Positions 31,514 to 41,052 of a stretch of DNA of 64,000 nucleotides are shown one piece after another; position 1 is the stretch's first letter; each line of letters starts with the position of its first letter. A program made the translations under genes and the position numbers. Below the pieces are notes generated by a model. That model was not told the DNA's origin. It ran no database searches and saw only the letters and a program-made list of their open reading frames with translations. This DNA is from Chloroflexota bacterium (GTDB lineage: Bacteria > Chloroflexota > Anaerolineae > Anaerolineales > Villigracilaceae): positions 1 through 64,000 of the forward strand of contig JACRBJ010000096.1 of NCBI GenBank assembly GCA_016234555.1, read 5' to 3'.

Positions 31514-32717
31514 GCTTCCTCCTTTGGACCAGCAAGTCAATGGAACCCCAAATCGGCACGATCAGCACCAGCAGCATCAACAGGATGAAGGGCAAAAGGT
31601 TGCGCATTGCCACGCCCACTGCGTTCTGCCCCAGAACTTCCTCGCGCCAGCGGGAATCCAGTTGACTGAGCGGGGTGGCAAGCGCGTTCGTCGCGCCCAG
31701 TTCGCAGGACACGCCATCGCCGTAGGAACTGAGCAACTGTCCCAACCCGGTTGTTCCATACGTCTTGCGGATGTAGGTCACAAAGGATTTGGACTGGGCG
31801 TACGCCAAAAAAGCGTTGCCTGCATCCGAGGGAAAGGTCGTGCACAAATCCTCAAACGCAAGCAGGGAGTCGTTGCCGCTTGCAATTTCCAATGCGCGCG
31901 CATAATCGGGATTTGGATAAAGTTCCACCATCGAAGCGATTCCTTCGACCAGCCATGCAGGCTGGTTGTCGTATTTATTACCGAGCGAGCGATACAGCAT
32001 TACGTGTGCCAGCTCGTGTGGGATTTCGGTCTCCATCTCGATTGACTGGCTCGAACTGGGCGCGATTGCCACCAGCACAACGCCAAGTTCGGGATTGGCA
32101 TGTCCGCCGACCCATTCCTGACCTCCCAGCATTAACGTATCCTGCAAATCGGAGACATTCGAATAAATATAAATATTAACCGGTTCGGTCAGCGAGATTG
32201 GAATAAACTCACTCATCGTCGACAACCCCGCTCCCGCGGCATCCAACGCGGTGGCGCCAAAGGCGTCGTCGCCGGCATACCAATGCACGGTCACGTTGTT
32301 CCTGTTCATCTCGCGCCATGGGAAACGGCTGTCGTTATAGATGAAGGTGATCGGGGCGCTGGTATAAGTCTGGTTGTCTGAAAGCGTAGCCTGGAACCAG
32401 AAGACAATACGACTGAAGGGGGGGAATACGTTTTGCGAAGCGTCGTAGGTAAAGCTGACTAGACCATCCTCCGCTACCTGCACGGTTTCGACGCGGGTCA
32501 CGGTCTCATTTATACCGCGAAAGAGCAACGAAACCTGTCTGGCGGGGATGGCGGACCTGATCCTTGCCGTGAATGTGATCGACTTCCCAAAGTCGACAGA
32601 CACCGCCGCGCCTTCTACTTCGATCCCGCCCTGAGCCTGGCTTGCGCTCGATGGGATCAGTGCAACCGTCAGCAGGATCAAAATCGCCTTGAAAACCAAT
32701 TTACGAAAATATGACAT
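31494..32717 (-). CDS. Membrane-anchored gluzincin-type metallopeptidase
   Basis: A 407-residue exported protein: signal peptide (about 1-28), a beta-rich region to about 165, a zincin site PHELAHVM (HExxH as HELAH, about 234-238) with downstream Glu in WLVEGIAS (about 258), and a C-terminal membrane helix LLPFILLMLLVLIVPIWG followed by a basic tail. This is the layout of peptidase MA-like proteins held to the outer membrane face. Substrate unknown. The C-terminal codons overlap the acylphosphatase start. Downstream of an AEC transporter gene on the same strand with a 4-nt gap. Confidence 0.82.
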   Translation of the reverse strand: MSYFRKLVFKAILILLTVALIPSSASQAQGGIEVEGAAVSVDFGKSITFTARIRSAIPARQVSLLFRGINETVTRVETVQVAEDGLVSFTYDASQNVFPPFSRIVFWFQATLSDNQTYTSAPITFIYNDSRFPWREMNRNNVTVHWYAGDDAFGATALDAAGAGLSTMSEFIPISLTEPVNIYIYSNVSDLQDTLMLGGQEWVGGHANPELGVVLVAIAPSSSQSIEMETEIPHELAHVMLYRSLGNKYDNQPAWLVEGIASMVELYPNPDYARALEIASGNDSLLAFEDLCTTFPSDAGNAFLAYAQSKSFVTYIRKTYGTTGLGQLLSSYGDGVSCELGATNALATPLSQLDSRWREEVLGQNAVGVAMRNLLPFILLMLLVLIVPIWGSIDLLVQRRKRAKQSP

Positions 32718-32721
32718 TTCA

Positions 32722-33639
32722 TTACCTCGCCAGATAAACGATCAACGGCGTCAGCGTCAGCGGACTCAACACCGTGCCGAGAAAGACGATTGCAGTCACG
32801 AGCGACGGTTCCAGTTTGTATTCGGTGGCAACGACCGTCGTCGCCACTGCGGAGGGCATGGAAGCTTCCAGCACGTTTCCCTGCCGCGCGGCGCCGCTCA
32901 ACCCGAAGAGACTCGCAAGCAGCAGTGCCGCCAGCGGACCAGCCAGGAGTTTGATCAGTACGCCCAGCCCCAGGGCGCGGAAGTTGTGCGACCACTGAAT
33001 GCGGGTCAACTCCAGTCCCAGCAAAACCAGCATCACAGGGATTGCGCCGTTTGCGGCTATCTCAATTGTACGTGAAACCGGCAAAAACAGTTGGGTTCCG
33101 CTCCCTTTGAGAAGCAGCGCCAGGAGTGCGCCGTACACCACGGGAACCTTGAACAAACCAAGCAGGGCGGATTTGAAATCCGTGTGACCAAGCGAGGCGA
33201 TCACCACGCCCGCAGTGTTGAACAGGATGGTCGTGGTCACGTAGAACAGGGAAGCCGCCGCCAGCGCTTCGTCGCCAAAGGCGAACCGGGTCAGCGGCAG
33301 GCCGTAATTGCCCGTGTTGCCGAACGCCACCGTCAGGAGGACAGCCAGCAAATGGGGCTTTTCCAGCCGAAGCAATTTGCCGCACAGGAATGCCAGCGAT
33401 CCCATCAGCGCGATCACCGCGACGGCAAAGGCGACGGTCGTGAATGCCTGCTTCAAACTCAACTCGCTTTTCATCATCATGTCGAACACAAGAAGCGGGC
33501 TGAACACGTAAAAGACCACGCGCCCCAGCGAGCGGGAATCGACGGTGAGAAATTTGCCGAGCAAAAAACCCGACCCGCTTACCAGGAAAATTGGGAGAAG
33601 GTTGTTGACGAAGGTGGTCAGCAGGTCGTTGAAGGACAT
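32722..33639 (-). CDS. AEC (auxin efflux carrier) family transporter
   Basis: A 305-residue protein with about ten hydrophobic segments. N-terminal LLPIFLVSGSGFLLGKF, the central FGNTGNYGLPLTRFAFG (about 106-122) and the C-terminal ASMPSAVATTVVATEYKLEP (about 263-282) are typical of the bile acid/auxin-carrier fold and AEC proteins, which export organic anions. Start 33639 is preferred as it gives the standard N-terminus; an upstream extension to 33705 overlaps the next gene. The substrate cannot be told. Confidence 0.87.
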   Translation of the reverse strand: MSFNDLLTTFVNNLLPIFLVSGSGFLLGKFLTVDSRSLGRVVFYVFSPLLVFDMMMKSELSLKQAFTTVAFAVAVIALMGSLAFLCGKLLRLEKPHLLAVLLTVAFGNTGNYGLPLTRFAFGDEALAAASLFYVTTTILFNTAGVVIASLGHTDFKSALLGLFKVPVVYGALLALLLKGSGTQLFLPVSRTIEIAANGAIPVMLVLLGLELTRIQWSHNFRALGLGVLIKLLAGPLAALLLASLFGLSGAARQGNVLEASMPSAVATTVVATEYKLEPSLVTAIVFLGTVLSPLTLTPLIVYLAR

Positions 33640-33653
33640 GAACGTTTTCCGCC

Positions 33654-34691
33654 CTATGGCTCCACGCTCAATATACCGCCTGCCCGGTTCATCTTCAACG
33701 TCCACACGCTGCCGATTTCGAATTGCTGAAACTCGGCGGCGGAATCTGGCGTGTATTCCTTTTGCCCGTCGGAGGTGCTGAAAGTCACGGTCAGGGTATT
33801 GACGGTGTTCCCGACCCGCTGGTCGCTGGTGATGTTCGGCTCTTCGTAAACGGGATAATTGTCGCTGCCGCTCAAATCATAAGACTGGATGGTCGTCCAC
33901 TCGTCGAGAGTGTAATCGCAGTACTGCTCGCTTTCGGTGTGACATTCCTGCACGACCTCGGCGTAGCCGTTGCCCTGGTCAACCGTCTTTTCTTCGCAAA
34001 CTTCCTCGCTTTCCGTATGGCAGGAGACATTGTACGCGCCCGACGGAGCGCTGCCACGCTCGTTGGAATAGTTCACCGGTTGCACTTCCTGCACCGCCGT
34101 TGTGGTCTGCCAGTACAGGTCGGTCACCGTGCCTTTAACCGACTTCGACGGGAGGACGAACCAGAAGATGGCGGCGACACAGCAAAACAGAAGCAGGGCG
34201 CCGATCCCGCCCAAAAACCAGGGGTTGACCTTCCTTGCCGGCGCGGCTGCGGTTTTGGCTGGCGCAGGCGCGGCAGCCGCCTGTTTCAGTGGAACGCCGC
34301 ACTGTTTGCAGGCAGCGGCTGTGCCGGGGTTTTCCGTTCCGCAATTGGCACAGGTCAATGACTTGGGAGGCGGAGGCGCAGCCTTTAAAACCTGACCAGC
34401 TTCGCGCTTTTTCCCTTCCTTCAAATCGCCGCCGCACTGCGAACAGGTCGTCGCTGTGGCGGGGTTGCGCGTGCCGCAGAATCCGCAGTGGATGTCCGCG
34501 CCGGCTTTGGCGGCTTCGATGGATTTTTCATCGGCGACAACCTTCTCGTCCGCCGCGCGCTGAAACTTGACGTTATCGGGTTGCGCCGCCCCGCAGTTTT
34601 CGCAAGTCTTCCTTGAGCCTTTGTTTCGGCTGTCACAGTTTGGGCATATCCATTCCAATTCAATAAAAACTCTGCCGTCTTTCTTTTCCAT
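33654..34691 (-). CDS. Triple zinc-ribbon membrane protein
   Basis: A 345-residue protein with three CxxC...CxxC ribbons: CPNCDSRNKGSRKTCENCG (about 14-32), CGFCGTRNPATATTCSQCG (about 69-87) and CANCGTENPGTAAACKQCG (about 113-131). An Ala/Pro linker and one membrane helix (FLGGIGALLLFCCVAAIFWF, about 160-180) follow, then an outer domain with a duplicated CHTESE motif (CHTESEEVC and CHTESEQYC). The ribbons lie on the cytoplasmic side. This resembles zinc-ribbon membrane proteins of unknown role. Start 34691 is fixed by AAGGAG; the longer frame is less likely. Confidence 0.78.
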   Translation of the reverse strand: MEKKDGRVFIELEWICPNCDSRNKGSRKTCENCGAAQPDNVKFQRAADEKVVADEKSIEAAKAGADIHCGFCGTRNPATATTCSQCGGDLKEGKKREAGQVLKAAPPPPKSLTCANCGTENPGTAAACKQCGVPLKQAAAAPAPAKTAAAPARKVNPWFLGGIGALLLFCCVAAIFWFVLPSKSVKGTVTDLYWQTTTAVQEVQPVNYSNERGSAPSGAYNVSCHTESEEVCEEKTVDQGNGYAEVVQECHTESEQYCDYTLDEWTTIQSYDLSGSDNYPVYEEPNITSDQRVGNTVNTLTVTFSTSDGQKEYTPDSAAEFQQFEIGSVWTLKMNRAGGILSVEP

Positions 34692-34764
34692 TTTCTGCTC
34701 CTTGAACATTCTCTGCGCGGCAATTTTACAATGAAACGGGAAATATGTTTGTTTCCGGGAGATC

Positions 34765-34792
34765 AAAAAGCCTCCGAGTTTCCTCGAAGGCT
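34765..34792 (-). terminator. Terminator of the TAP-like hydrolase gene
   Basis: On the minus strand AGCCTTCGAG-GAAA-CTCGGAGGCT (one mismatch) is followed by TTTTT (34765-34769). It lies 20 nt after the hydrolase stop. Confidence 0.85.
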
Positions 34793-34812
34793 TGGAAGTC
34801 ATAGGTATCCAG

Positions 34813-36822
34813 TCACCGCGAAAGGTCTATGGTCTCGCCGCCGTATTCGCCCTTGACGGAGAACGCGCCGTTCGCAGCGTCGTCGATGTAAACGAGGCTG
34901 CCTTCCTTGTCGCCGCTGACTTGTACGTCATAGGTGAGGATGCTGGCATCGTAGTCGTAGCTGCCGCTGCCGGTCAGCGCAAAGCCCTTTACGTATTCGC
35001 AATCCTCGAAGGTGTAGGCTTCACCCAGATCGCCGGGACCGAAGGTGAACGATCCGCCAAAGGGACAGGCGATGGGCGTGTCTTCGGTGAAGGAACTGTA
35101 GAAGTATTCCGCCTGGAGCGATATCTCCGTATCGATTGCCACGAAGGTTTCCAGCACGTTTTCATAATCGCCGGCGTTCTGTTTGCTGAGCGGTTCATAA
35201 GCGCGGGTGACATCTGTCCCCCAGTCTTCGCAGACCATTTCGCGTTCGCTGGGCAGCGTGCCGTCCACCATGAAATCGGTGATGTACTTATCCGGGCAGT
35301 CGTAGCCCCATCCGTAGATGGAGTGACGTCCGCCTTCGACATAGAAATGATAGCCGTCGGCGAGATTCTGGAAGACAGCCTTGCCTTCCTCGAAGGGGGT
35401 GGCGGGGTCGAGGGTGGCGTTCAACACGAAAGTTGGGACTCCTTCGGCGACCAGCGGCTCGGCGGGTTTTTCCTCTGCCGGGGAACTGGGCCAGAAGGCG
35501 CAATCCAACCCGGTGTAGACGCTGCCGTCGAGACGCGGCACGGTCCCGTTCGACGCCTGTCCCGCTTCGATGGTTTTTGCAACCTTTTCATCCTGCGTTC
35601 CGGAGAAGTAGGCATCGTCGGTGCAGAGGACGCTCAGGAACATGGTGTCGGAAAAGGTATCGTCGCCGACATACTCGAAGGTCAGCGGATCAACCGTCAG
35701 TTGTTGATATGCCAGCCGCGCCATCGGGATGAAGTCTCCGCGATTGGCGGCAGCCAGCGCGCGCAGGAACAACATCCTGCCGCTGAGGGAATACATCTGG
35801 TAGGCGGTGGTGTATTCCCACTGGTTGAAGGTGAAGGTGCGTTTTGCCTTCTCGCCATTGGGCAGGGGGAACTCATACGAAATTGGGTTTTCCGAAGCCT
35901 GTTTGGCAAGTTTGTCGTAGATCGCCACCGCGTCCCCGCCCATGTCGGCTTTGCATAGTTCGTCTGCGTTGCAGGCTTCGAGCGTGGCGACCAGCACCTT
36001 GTCGAAGGCTTTTTCCTGCGCGAGGGAACCTTCCACGCCGGTCAATGTCAGGTCGATGGTTCCATCGAGGACCAGCCCGGAGAGGTGGTCGGGGTGCGCG
36101 GCGGCATAGGTTTGCGCGACAGCGGTTCCGTAGCTGACGCCGTAGAGCATGAACTTGTCATCGCCAATTGCCTGGCGGAAGGATTCGATATCCTCCGCAA
36201 CCTGGTCCGTGCCGAAAAAGGCAAGCTTGGCAGGCTCGATGCCGATTTCCGCCACGCAGTTCTCCGCGTATTTGCGTGAGCCTTCAATCGCTTTCTTTTG
36301 TTCTTCGGGAGTGTCGTACCCTTCCTTGCCCGCCTGATCCGACTCATTCAAATATTCCAAAAAGTCGGCGGCGTATGCGTTGGGACAAGCCAGCGGGTTC
36401 GACAAGCCGATGCCGCGCTGGTCGAAATAGACGATGTCGTAATGTTCGAGGATTCCCTCCGAGAACCAGCCCAAACCGCCGGAGCTGATTCCCTCGCCGC
36501 CGGGTCCGCCCGGAAAGGCTTGCACAAACATTCCCTTGCGCTCGCCTGTGGCGGGGGACACCGCAAAGACAACCTCGATTGTCTCGGTATTCGCGGAGTC
36601 GAAATGGTTCAGCGGGACCTGGATGGTGACGCAGGTGAAGTCCGGGTTTTCCTCGCAGGGTGTGCCGCCCAGTTCTTCAAGTTTTGTGGATATGCCTCCA
36701 CCGGCGGGAACTTCAGTCACCGGCACAGGTTCCTCTGGCGCCGGGGTTGGCGTGGGAACCAGGAAGTTACATGCCAGCATGAATACGACGAATACCGTTA
36801 AAAACGCGAATCTTTTCTTCAT
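34813..36822 (-). CDS. Lipoprotein alpha/beta hydrolase with TAP-like C-terminus
   Basis: A 669-residue exported hydrolase. Signal peptide and lipobox MLAC with Cys18, then a Pro/Thr linker PTPTPAPEEPVPVTEVP. The alpha/beta fold shows an oxyanion FPGGPGGEG (about 103-111), FDQRGIGLSNP (about 134-144), nucleophile elbow GVSYG with Ser230, and later LDPATPF and GRHSIYG with the likely Asp and His. This is the tripeptidyl-aminopeptidase/SlpD/E type. A further C-terminal beta domain of about 110 residues is not usual. It probably releases N-terminal peptides outside the cell. ATG 36822 has AAAGGAG upstream. Confidence 0.88.
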   Translation of the reverse strand: MKKRFAFLTVFVVFMLACNFLVPTPTPAPEEPVPVTEVPAGGGISTKLEELGGTPCEENPDFTCVTIQVPLNHFDSANTETIEVVFAVSPATGERKGMFVQAFPGGPGGEGISSGGLGWFSEGILEHYDIVYFDQRGIGLSNPLACPNAYAADFLEYLNESDQAGKEGYDTPEEQKKAIEGSRKYAENCVAEIGIEPAKLAFFGTDQVAEDIESFRQAIGDDKFMLYGVSYGTAVAQTYAAAHPDHLSGLVLDGTIDLTLTGVEGSLAQEKAFDKVLVATLEACNADELCKADMGGDAVAIYDKLAKQASENPISYEFPLPNGEKAKRTFTFNQWEYTTAYQMYSLSGRMLFLRALAAANRGDFIPMARLAYQQLTVDPLTFEYVGDDTFSDTMFLSVLCTDDAYFSGTQDEKVAKTIEAGQASNGTVPRLDGSVYTGLDCAFWPSSPAEEKPAEPLVAEGVPTFVLNATLDPATPFEEGKAVFQNLADGYHFYVEGGRHSIYGWGYDCPDKYITDFMVDGTLPSEREMVCEDWGTDVTRAYEPLSKQNAGDYENVLETFVAIDTEISLQAEYFYSSFTEDTPIACPFGGSFTFGPGDLGEAYTFEDCEYVKGFALTGSGSYDYDASILTYDVQVSGDKEGSLVYIDDAANGAFSVKGEYGGETIDLSR

Positions 36823-36901
36823 ATACTCTTCTCTCCTTTGATTTGGTTTCTTGGGGTGGAAGTTTACAGCAAAACGAATTAAATCGCACCGCCCAACCTT
36901 C

Positions 36902-37915
36902 CTATGACTTGAACCCATGCCACTTGCGGATGTCGGCGATGCGCGCCTCGTGATCTGATTCGCGGCGGGGGAAGGGGTCGTTCACGCCCTGACTTAACGT
37001 GGAGTTGGTCAATGCGTCGAAGACAGCCGCCGACCCGCTGGCGACGTTGTTCGGGTCGTAGCCGCCTTCCAAAACGAAGACGATCTTTCCATTGCAATGC
37101 TCTTCGGCGAGGTGGACCAGCTTTTTGGAAATATTGAAGAAGCCCTGTGTGGATAATCCCAGCGAGGTGAGCGGATCGCTCCAATGAGAGTCGAAGCCGG
37201 CGGAGATCAGCAGCATCTGCGGGCGGAATTTTTCCACGGCGGGCTGAAAGATTTCATCTGCCACGCGCGCAAAAACCTCGTCGCCGGCAAACGCCTCCAG
37301 CGGAACGTTGACCAGCCGTCCGCGCGCGTGGGGGGCGTCGTTGATCCAGCCTGTGCCGGGATAAATTCCCCACTGGTGAGTCGAGATAAATCCAAAGCGG
37401 TCATTGTTCATGCAGACGGTTTGCGTGCCGTTGCCGTGGTGCGCGTCGAAGTCGATCACCATCACCCGTTCCAGACCGCTGGCGAGGATGTCACATGCCG
37501 CTATGGCGATGTTGTTGAAGATGCAAAACCCCATGACGTGGTTCGGCTCGGCGTGATGCCCCGGCGGACGGACGATGGCGAAGGCGTTTTTTGCGTCGCC
37601 GTGCTGAACGGCCCGCGTGCAGGAAATTACTCCGCCCGCCGCGAACAGCGCGTCCTGACAGGAGGTCTGCGTTACGTAGGTGGGGGCGTGGTCCACAACC
37701 GCCGGTCCCTGTCGGCAAACCTCCTCGATGACCTTGAGCAACTGCGGATGATGAACCCGCGCAACCTGCTCCGCTGTTGCGGGCGACGCTTCGATCCGCT
37801 CCGCATTCGAGAGCTGCATAAACAGCGGATTCAATCCATCCAACCTGCCCGGTTTTTCGGGATGGTCGGGGAATTCATGCCCCAGCGAAGGGACAAAGGT
37901 GTAAAGCGTTTTCAT
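36902..37915 (-). CDS. Histone deacetylase superfamily amidohydrolase
   Basis: A 337-residue zinc deacetylase of the acetoin-utilization/HDAC class. Seen: HPEKPGRLDGL near 18, catalytic His pair in RPPGHHAEPNHVMGFCIFNN (about 118-137), zinc ligands in VIDFDAHHGNGTQ (about 158-170) and ISAGFDSHWSDP (about 247). It should remove acetyl groups from polyamines, lysines or related small molecules; the substrate is unknown. No ribosome site is clear. It lies between two lipoprotein genes on the same strand. Confidence 0.9.
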   Translation of the reverse strand: MKTLYTFVPSLGHEFPDHPEKPGRLDGLNPLFMQLSNAERIEASPATAEQVARVHHPQLLKVIEEVCRQGPAVVDHAPTYVTQTSCQDALFAAGGVISCTRAVQHGDAKNAFAIVRPPGHHAEPNHVMGFCIFNNIAIAACDILASGLERVMVIDFDAHHGNGTQTVCMNNDRFGFISTHQWGIYPGTGWINDAPHARGRLVNVPLEAFAGDEVFARVADEIFQPAVEKFRPQMLLISAGFDSHWSDPLTSLGLSTQGFFNISKKLVHLAEEHCNGKIVFVLEGGYDPNNVASGSAAVFDALTNSTLSQGVNDPFPRRESDHEARIADIRKWHGFKS

Positions 37916-37943
37916 TGGGATAGTTTACCCGAATTCAGGCGGG

Positions 37944-38948
37944 CTAATAATTCCCCTTGGTAACCTGTCTCCAGACAAACCTCGCAAACTCCTGCCAGTA
38001 ATTGACCTGGTTGATGTCCCTTGGCGGCGCGGGTTGGGGTGTCATGAGATTGGTGTCGAAACCGGCGGGGATGTTGAAGTTGGGCATTTCCGCCTGCGAT
38101 TCCGAACTCATCAGGGGCACATAGGGAATGGTCCAAAAGTATTGGTTTTCTTTTTTAACGCTGTCCACTTCAAGGTAAGGAACGTCGACGACGATGACCG
38201 TGTTGTACGCCGGGTCCAGCACCCAATGGCATTGCTCCGCTGTGACCTGGGAGAGCGGGTATCCGAGGTATCCAAAGACGGGGTCAGCCAAGCTGTCAAT
38301 GGCTTGCGCGAGATGATGGTCGTCGTGACCGTGCACGATGGTCAGGTTTTCGGCGTTGTGCAGGACCATTTCCTCGATTGGGATTTTCAGGGTGTGGCGG
38401 GCTGGGTTTGCGTTGTAGGTTACGGATGTTGCGGTGATCAGGAAAAGGAGCTCGTCGCGCTTCACAATGGGCTTGAATGCCTTTTCAAGATGGGCTGGAA
38501 AATCGGAAATGGGGGAGCGGTCTGCCAGAGCCTGGTTGAGATATACAGCCTGTAGCAGTTCGGGGCTGAGGTAGGTGACGACGAGGTTAACCACGCTCGT
38601 ATCGTCCAATTTGACCGTTTTTACGTCCGACCAGCGCTTCACCTCCACGGTGAGCCGCTCGAATGCGGCGTAGCGGGCTGCCAGGATTTGTTGCTCGTTG
38701 GGCGGGACGGCGGTCGGCTGGGGAGTTGCTTCGGAAGCTGGTGCGGGCGGGAAGGCATAGTCAAAGATTATGGTTGCCCAGGGCTGCGGTCCCGCCTTGT
38801 AAACGTTTTCCATGGGCGTCTCCGGCGTGCAGATGGGCATCGAAAGAGCTTCGTTTACCGTCGAGCATCCGGCAAGCCCTTGAGCCGCAGTCAGCGCCAG
38901 CAGGGAAAAAATAACCGTTCTGTATGCAGATTGGAATTGCTTTGTCAT
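37944..38948 (-). CDS. Lipoprotein of unknown function
   Basis: A 334-residue predicted lipoprotein: signal peptide ending GLAGC with Cys28, followed by a soluble domain. A Pro-rich linker (PPAPASEATPQPTAVPP) lies near 67-83. It has HGHDDHHLAQAID (about 202-214), a histidine cluster that could bind metal, but no family match comes to mind. Start 38948 has AAAGGTGGA upstream; an upstream ATG at 38966 is an alternative. It is the first gene of the minus-strand run, opposite the sulfotransferase gene. Confidence 0.7.
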   Translation of the reverse strand: MTKQFQSAYRTVIFSLLALTAAQGLAGCSTVNEALSMPICTPETPMENVYKAGPQPWATIIFDYAFPPAPASEATPQPTAVPPNEQQILAARYAAFERLTVEVKRWSDVKTVKLDDTSVVNLVVTYLSPELLQAVYLNQALADRSPISDFPAHLEKAFKPIVKRDELLFLITATSVTYNANPARHTLKIPIEEMVLHNAENLTIVHGHDDHHLAQAIDSLADPVFGYLGYPLSQVTAEQCHWVLDPAYNTVIVVDVPYLEVDSVKKENQYFWTIPYVPLMSSESQAEMPNFNIPAGFDTNLMTPQPAPPRDINQVNYWQEFARFVWRQVTKGNY

Positions 38949-39093
38949 CTTTCCACCTTTCCGCAATTATTGCGAAGGTCCGACATCCTTTTAAATTGTA
39001 CAACGAATTAAAGGAAAACGGAAAACAGTTTTAATTCCGGGGAAGGGACACACATCCCGCTATTTCCAGTAAAATCAAGCCGATAGGAGACCC

Positions 39094-40128
39094 ATGTCAT
39101 TTTTCAGCCGCTTCAAACCCGCAGCCAGAATCCTCCTGCGCGGCGAACCCAAAAGGAACAGGCGCAATCCCATCCCTGCCATCACGGCGGAGGAAGTCGC
39201 CGAAGCCAAAGCCTTTTTTCCGCGTGACAAGTTTTTCATTTTCGGTCACGCCCGCTCCGGCACGACCCTGCTCATGCGTCTTGCCCGCCTGCATCCCGAA
39301 GTCCACTGCAATTATCAGGCGCACTTCTTCACCCGCAGACCTTTGCTCAAATCGTTGGTCAACACGCCCGAAGCCGAGGAATGGCTGACGCGCAAGTCCA
39401 ACCGCTGGAATCAGGGACGCGACCTTTCTCCGCTTGTCCTGCGCTCGGTTGCCGACTTCATCATGGAACGCGACGCCCTCCGCGAAGGCAAAAGCATCGT
39501 CGGCGACAAAAGCCCCTCGTCCACGATTCACGGTCAGGCGGTGTGCGACATGTACGCGGTTTACCCCGACGCGAAGCTGATCAACATCGTCCGCGATGGG
39601 CGGGATGTGCTGATCTCGGAGCGCTTCCGCAATTTTGTGGAGGAATCAAAGTTCCTGACTTCGGAAGACAGGCGCATCATCGCCGCGCTGAAAGTTGACT
39701 CTGCTCCGTTTGCCGACGGCTCCCGTTCGATTTTCACCGAGACCTTCATCCGCCGCGTGGCAGCAGACTGGGTCAAGGATTTGACCGAAACCGAAGACGA
39801 AGGTCGCAGGCTTTTCGGCGGGAGGTATTTCGACCTGCGCTACGAAGACCTGCTGACCCAACCCTTCGACGAAATGTCCAAACTTTGGAACTTCCTCGGC
39901 GTGAAGGGAATCGACCCCGCCCTCGACAAAACCCTGCGCGATGAAATGTCATCCAACCCCGACGAGGAATGGCAGTCGAAACGCAACGAAGACATCGCCT
40001 CCTTCCTTCCCAAGGGACAAGCTGGCAACTGGCGGCGCCTGTTCTCCGAAAAGGACAAGGCTGTCTTCAAGGAAACTGCGGGTAACATGCTTGTCAAATG
40101 GAAGTACGAAAAAGATATGAATTGGTGA
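39094..40128 (+). CDS. Sulfotransferase family protein
   Basis: A 344-residue protein with the PAPS-binding motifs of sulfotransferases: 5'-phosphosulfate loop FIFGHARSGTTLLMRL (about 48-63) and 3'-phosphate motif NIVRDGRDVLISERF (about 165-179). It would transfer sulfate from PAPS to a glycan, lipid or other acceptor. The PAPS could come from the fused ATP sulfurylase/APS kinase 5 kb downstream. AGGAG precedes the ATG. It begins a plus-strand run where genes nearly touch: GNAT follows after 3 nt. Confidence 0.85.
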   Translation: MSFFSRFKPAARILLRGEPKRNRRNPIPAITAEEVAEAKAFFPRDKFFIFGHARSGTTLLMRLARLHPEVHCNYQAHFFTRRPLLKSLVNTPEAEEWLTRKSNRWNQGRDLSPLVLRSVADFIMERDALREGKSIVGDKSPSSTIHGQAVCDMYAVYPDAKLINIVRDGRDVLISERFRNFVEESKFLTSEDRRIIAALKVDSAPFADGSRSIFTETFIRRVAADWVKDLTETEDEGRRLFGGRYFDLRYEDLLTQPFDEMSKLWNFLGVKGIDPALDKTLRDEMSSNPDEEWQSKRNEDIASFLPKGQAGNWRRLFSEKDKAVFKETAGNMLVKWKYEKDMNW

Positions 40129-40131
40129 CCC

Positions 40132-41052
40132 ATGACTGAATTCCACATCCGCCACTACCACCCCGAAGCCGACCTGTCAGCCCTTTCACAGTTACTGACT
40201 GAAATCGAGTCCGTCGACCGCGATGGAGAGGAAACATCCGAAGAGTTTCTGCGTTCCATGCTGGAGTGGGAGAATTTTGACCCTGATAAAAATGTGTGGA
40301 TTGCAGAGTTGAGTGGGAGATTTGTCGGTTACGGACAAATCCTGCCGAAGTCCGACCATCACTGCTCAATGTATGTGGTCGTCCATCCGTCCCAACGCAG
40401 GAAGGGTCTCGGCGATCAACTGCTCGCGCTGATACTTTCCCGCGCCCGCGAAACCGAATCGAAATACAGCCTTGTTTACGTGAACGGAAAGAACGCGGCG
40501 TCCGTTGCTTTTATGAAGCGTCATGGCTTTGAAGTGGCTGGCACGTCGGGAGTGATGGTCGCGCCGCTGGGCGACCTGCCGCAAGCGGAGATTCCAGTAG
40601 GCTATTCCATCCGCCGTTATCCCGAACTTGGCGACCCTCAAATCGTTGTCCAGGCGTTGAACGATTGCTACAAAGATATGGTGGGACATCATCAAAACGT
40701 CACCAGCGCAGACCGTTACATGGATTATTACGGCAACGAAGGAATTCATCTGCTCTTCGATCCCGTCGGCAGGTTGGCTGGCGTCTGCGCGGGAAAGCCG
40801 CAGGGTAAAACTGACGAAAGCGGTCGCGAAGCGTCGGACCTTTTGGATGCTCCCGGTTTGACAAAGGAAAACCGCGACAGGGGCTTTCAGCGTTTCCTAA
40901 CCCTGACGGTCATGAACTGGCTGCGCGGACAAGGCGCGCATCCAGTCACGCTCGAATATTGGGGCGACGATGAAAAAGCACTCGGTATTTATCGCTCTCT
41001 CGGTTTTGAGATGGTCAACCAGCAGCTTACCTATCACAAGGAACTCGAATGA
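40132..41052 (+). CDS. GNAT family N-acetyltransferase, two-domain
   Basis: A 306-residue protein with two GNAT-like halves. The first has the acetyl-CoA-binding motif VVVHPSQRRKGLGDQLLALIL (about 82-102; R-R-K-G-L-G). The second half (from about 155) is more divergent and ends with VTLEYWGDDEKALGIYRSLGF. It probably acetylates an amino group, in this setting maybe an aminosugar. It overlaps the next gene by 4 nt (ATGA), so translation is coupled. Confidence 0.82.
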   Translation: MTEFHIRHYHPEADLSALSQLLTEIESVDRDGEETSEEFLRSMLEWENFDPDKNVWIAELSGRFVGYGQILPKSDHHCSMYVVVHPSQRRKGLGDQLLALILSRARETESKYSLVYVNGKNAASVAFMKRHGFEVAGTSGVMVAPLGDLPQAEIPVGYSIRRYPELGDPQIVVQALNDCYKDMVGHHQNVTSADRYMDYYGNEGIHLLFDPVGRLAGVCAGKPQGKTDESGREASDLLDAPGLTKENRDRGFQRFLTLTVMNWLRGQGAHPVTLEYWGDDEKALGIYRSLGFEMVNQQLTYHKELE

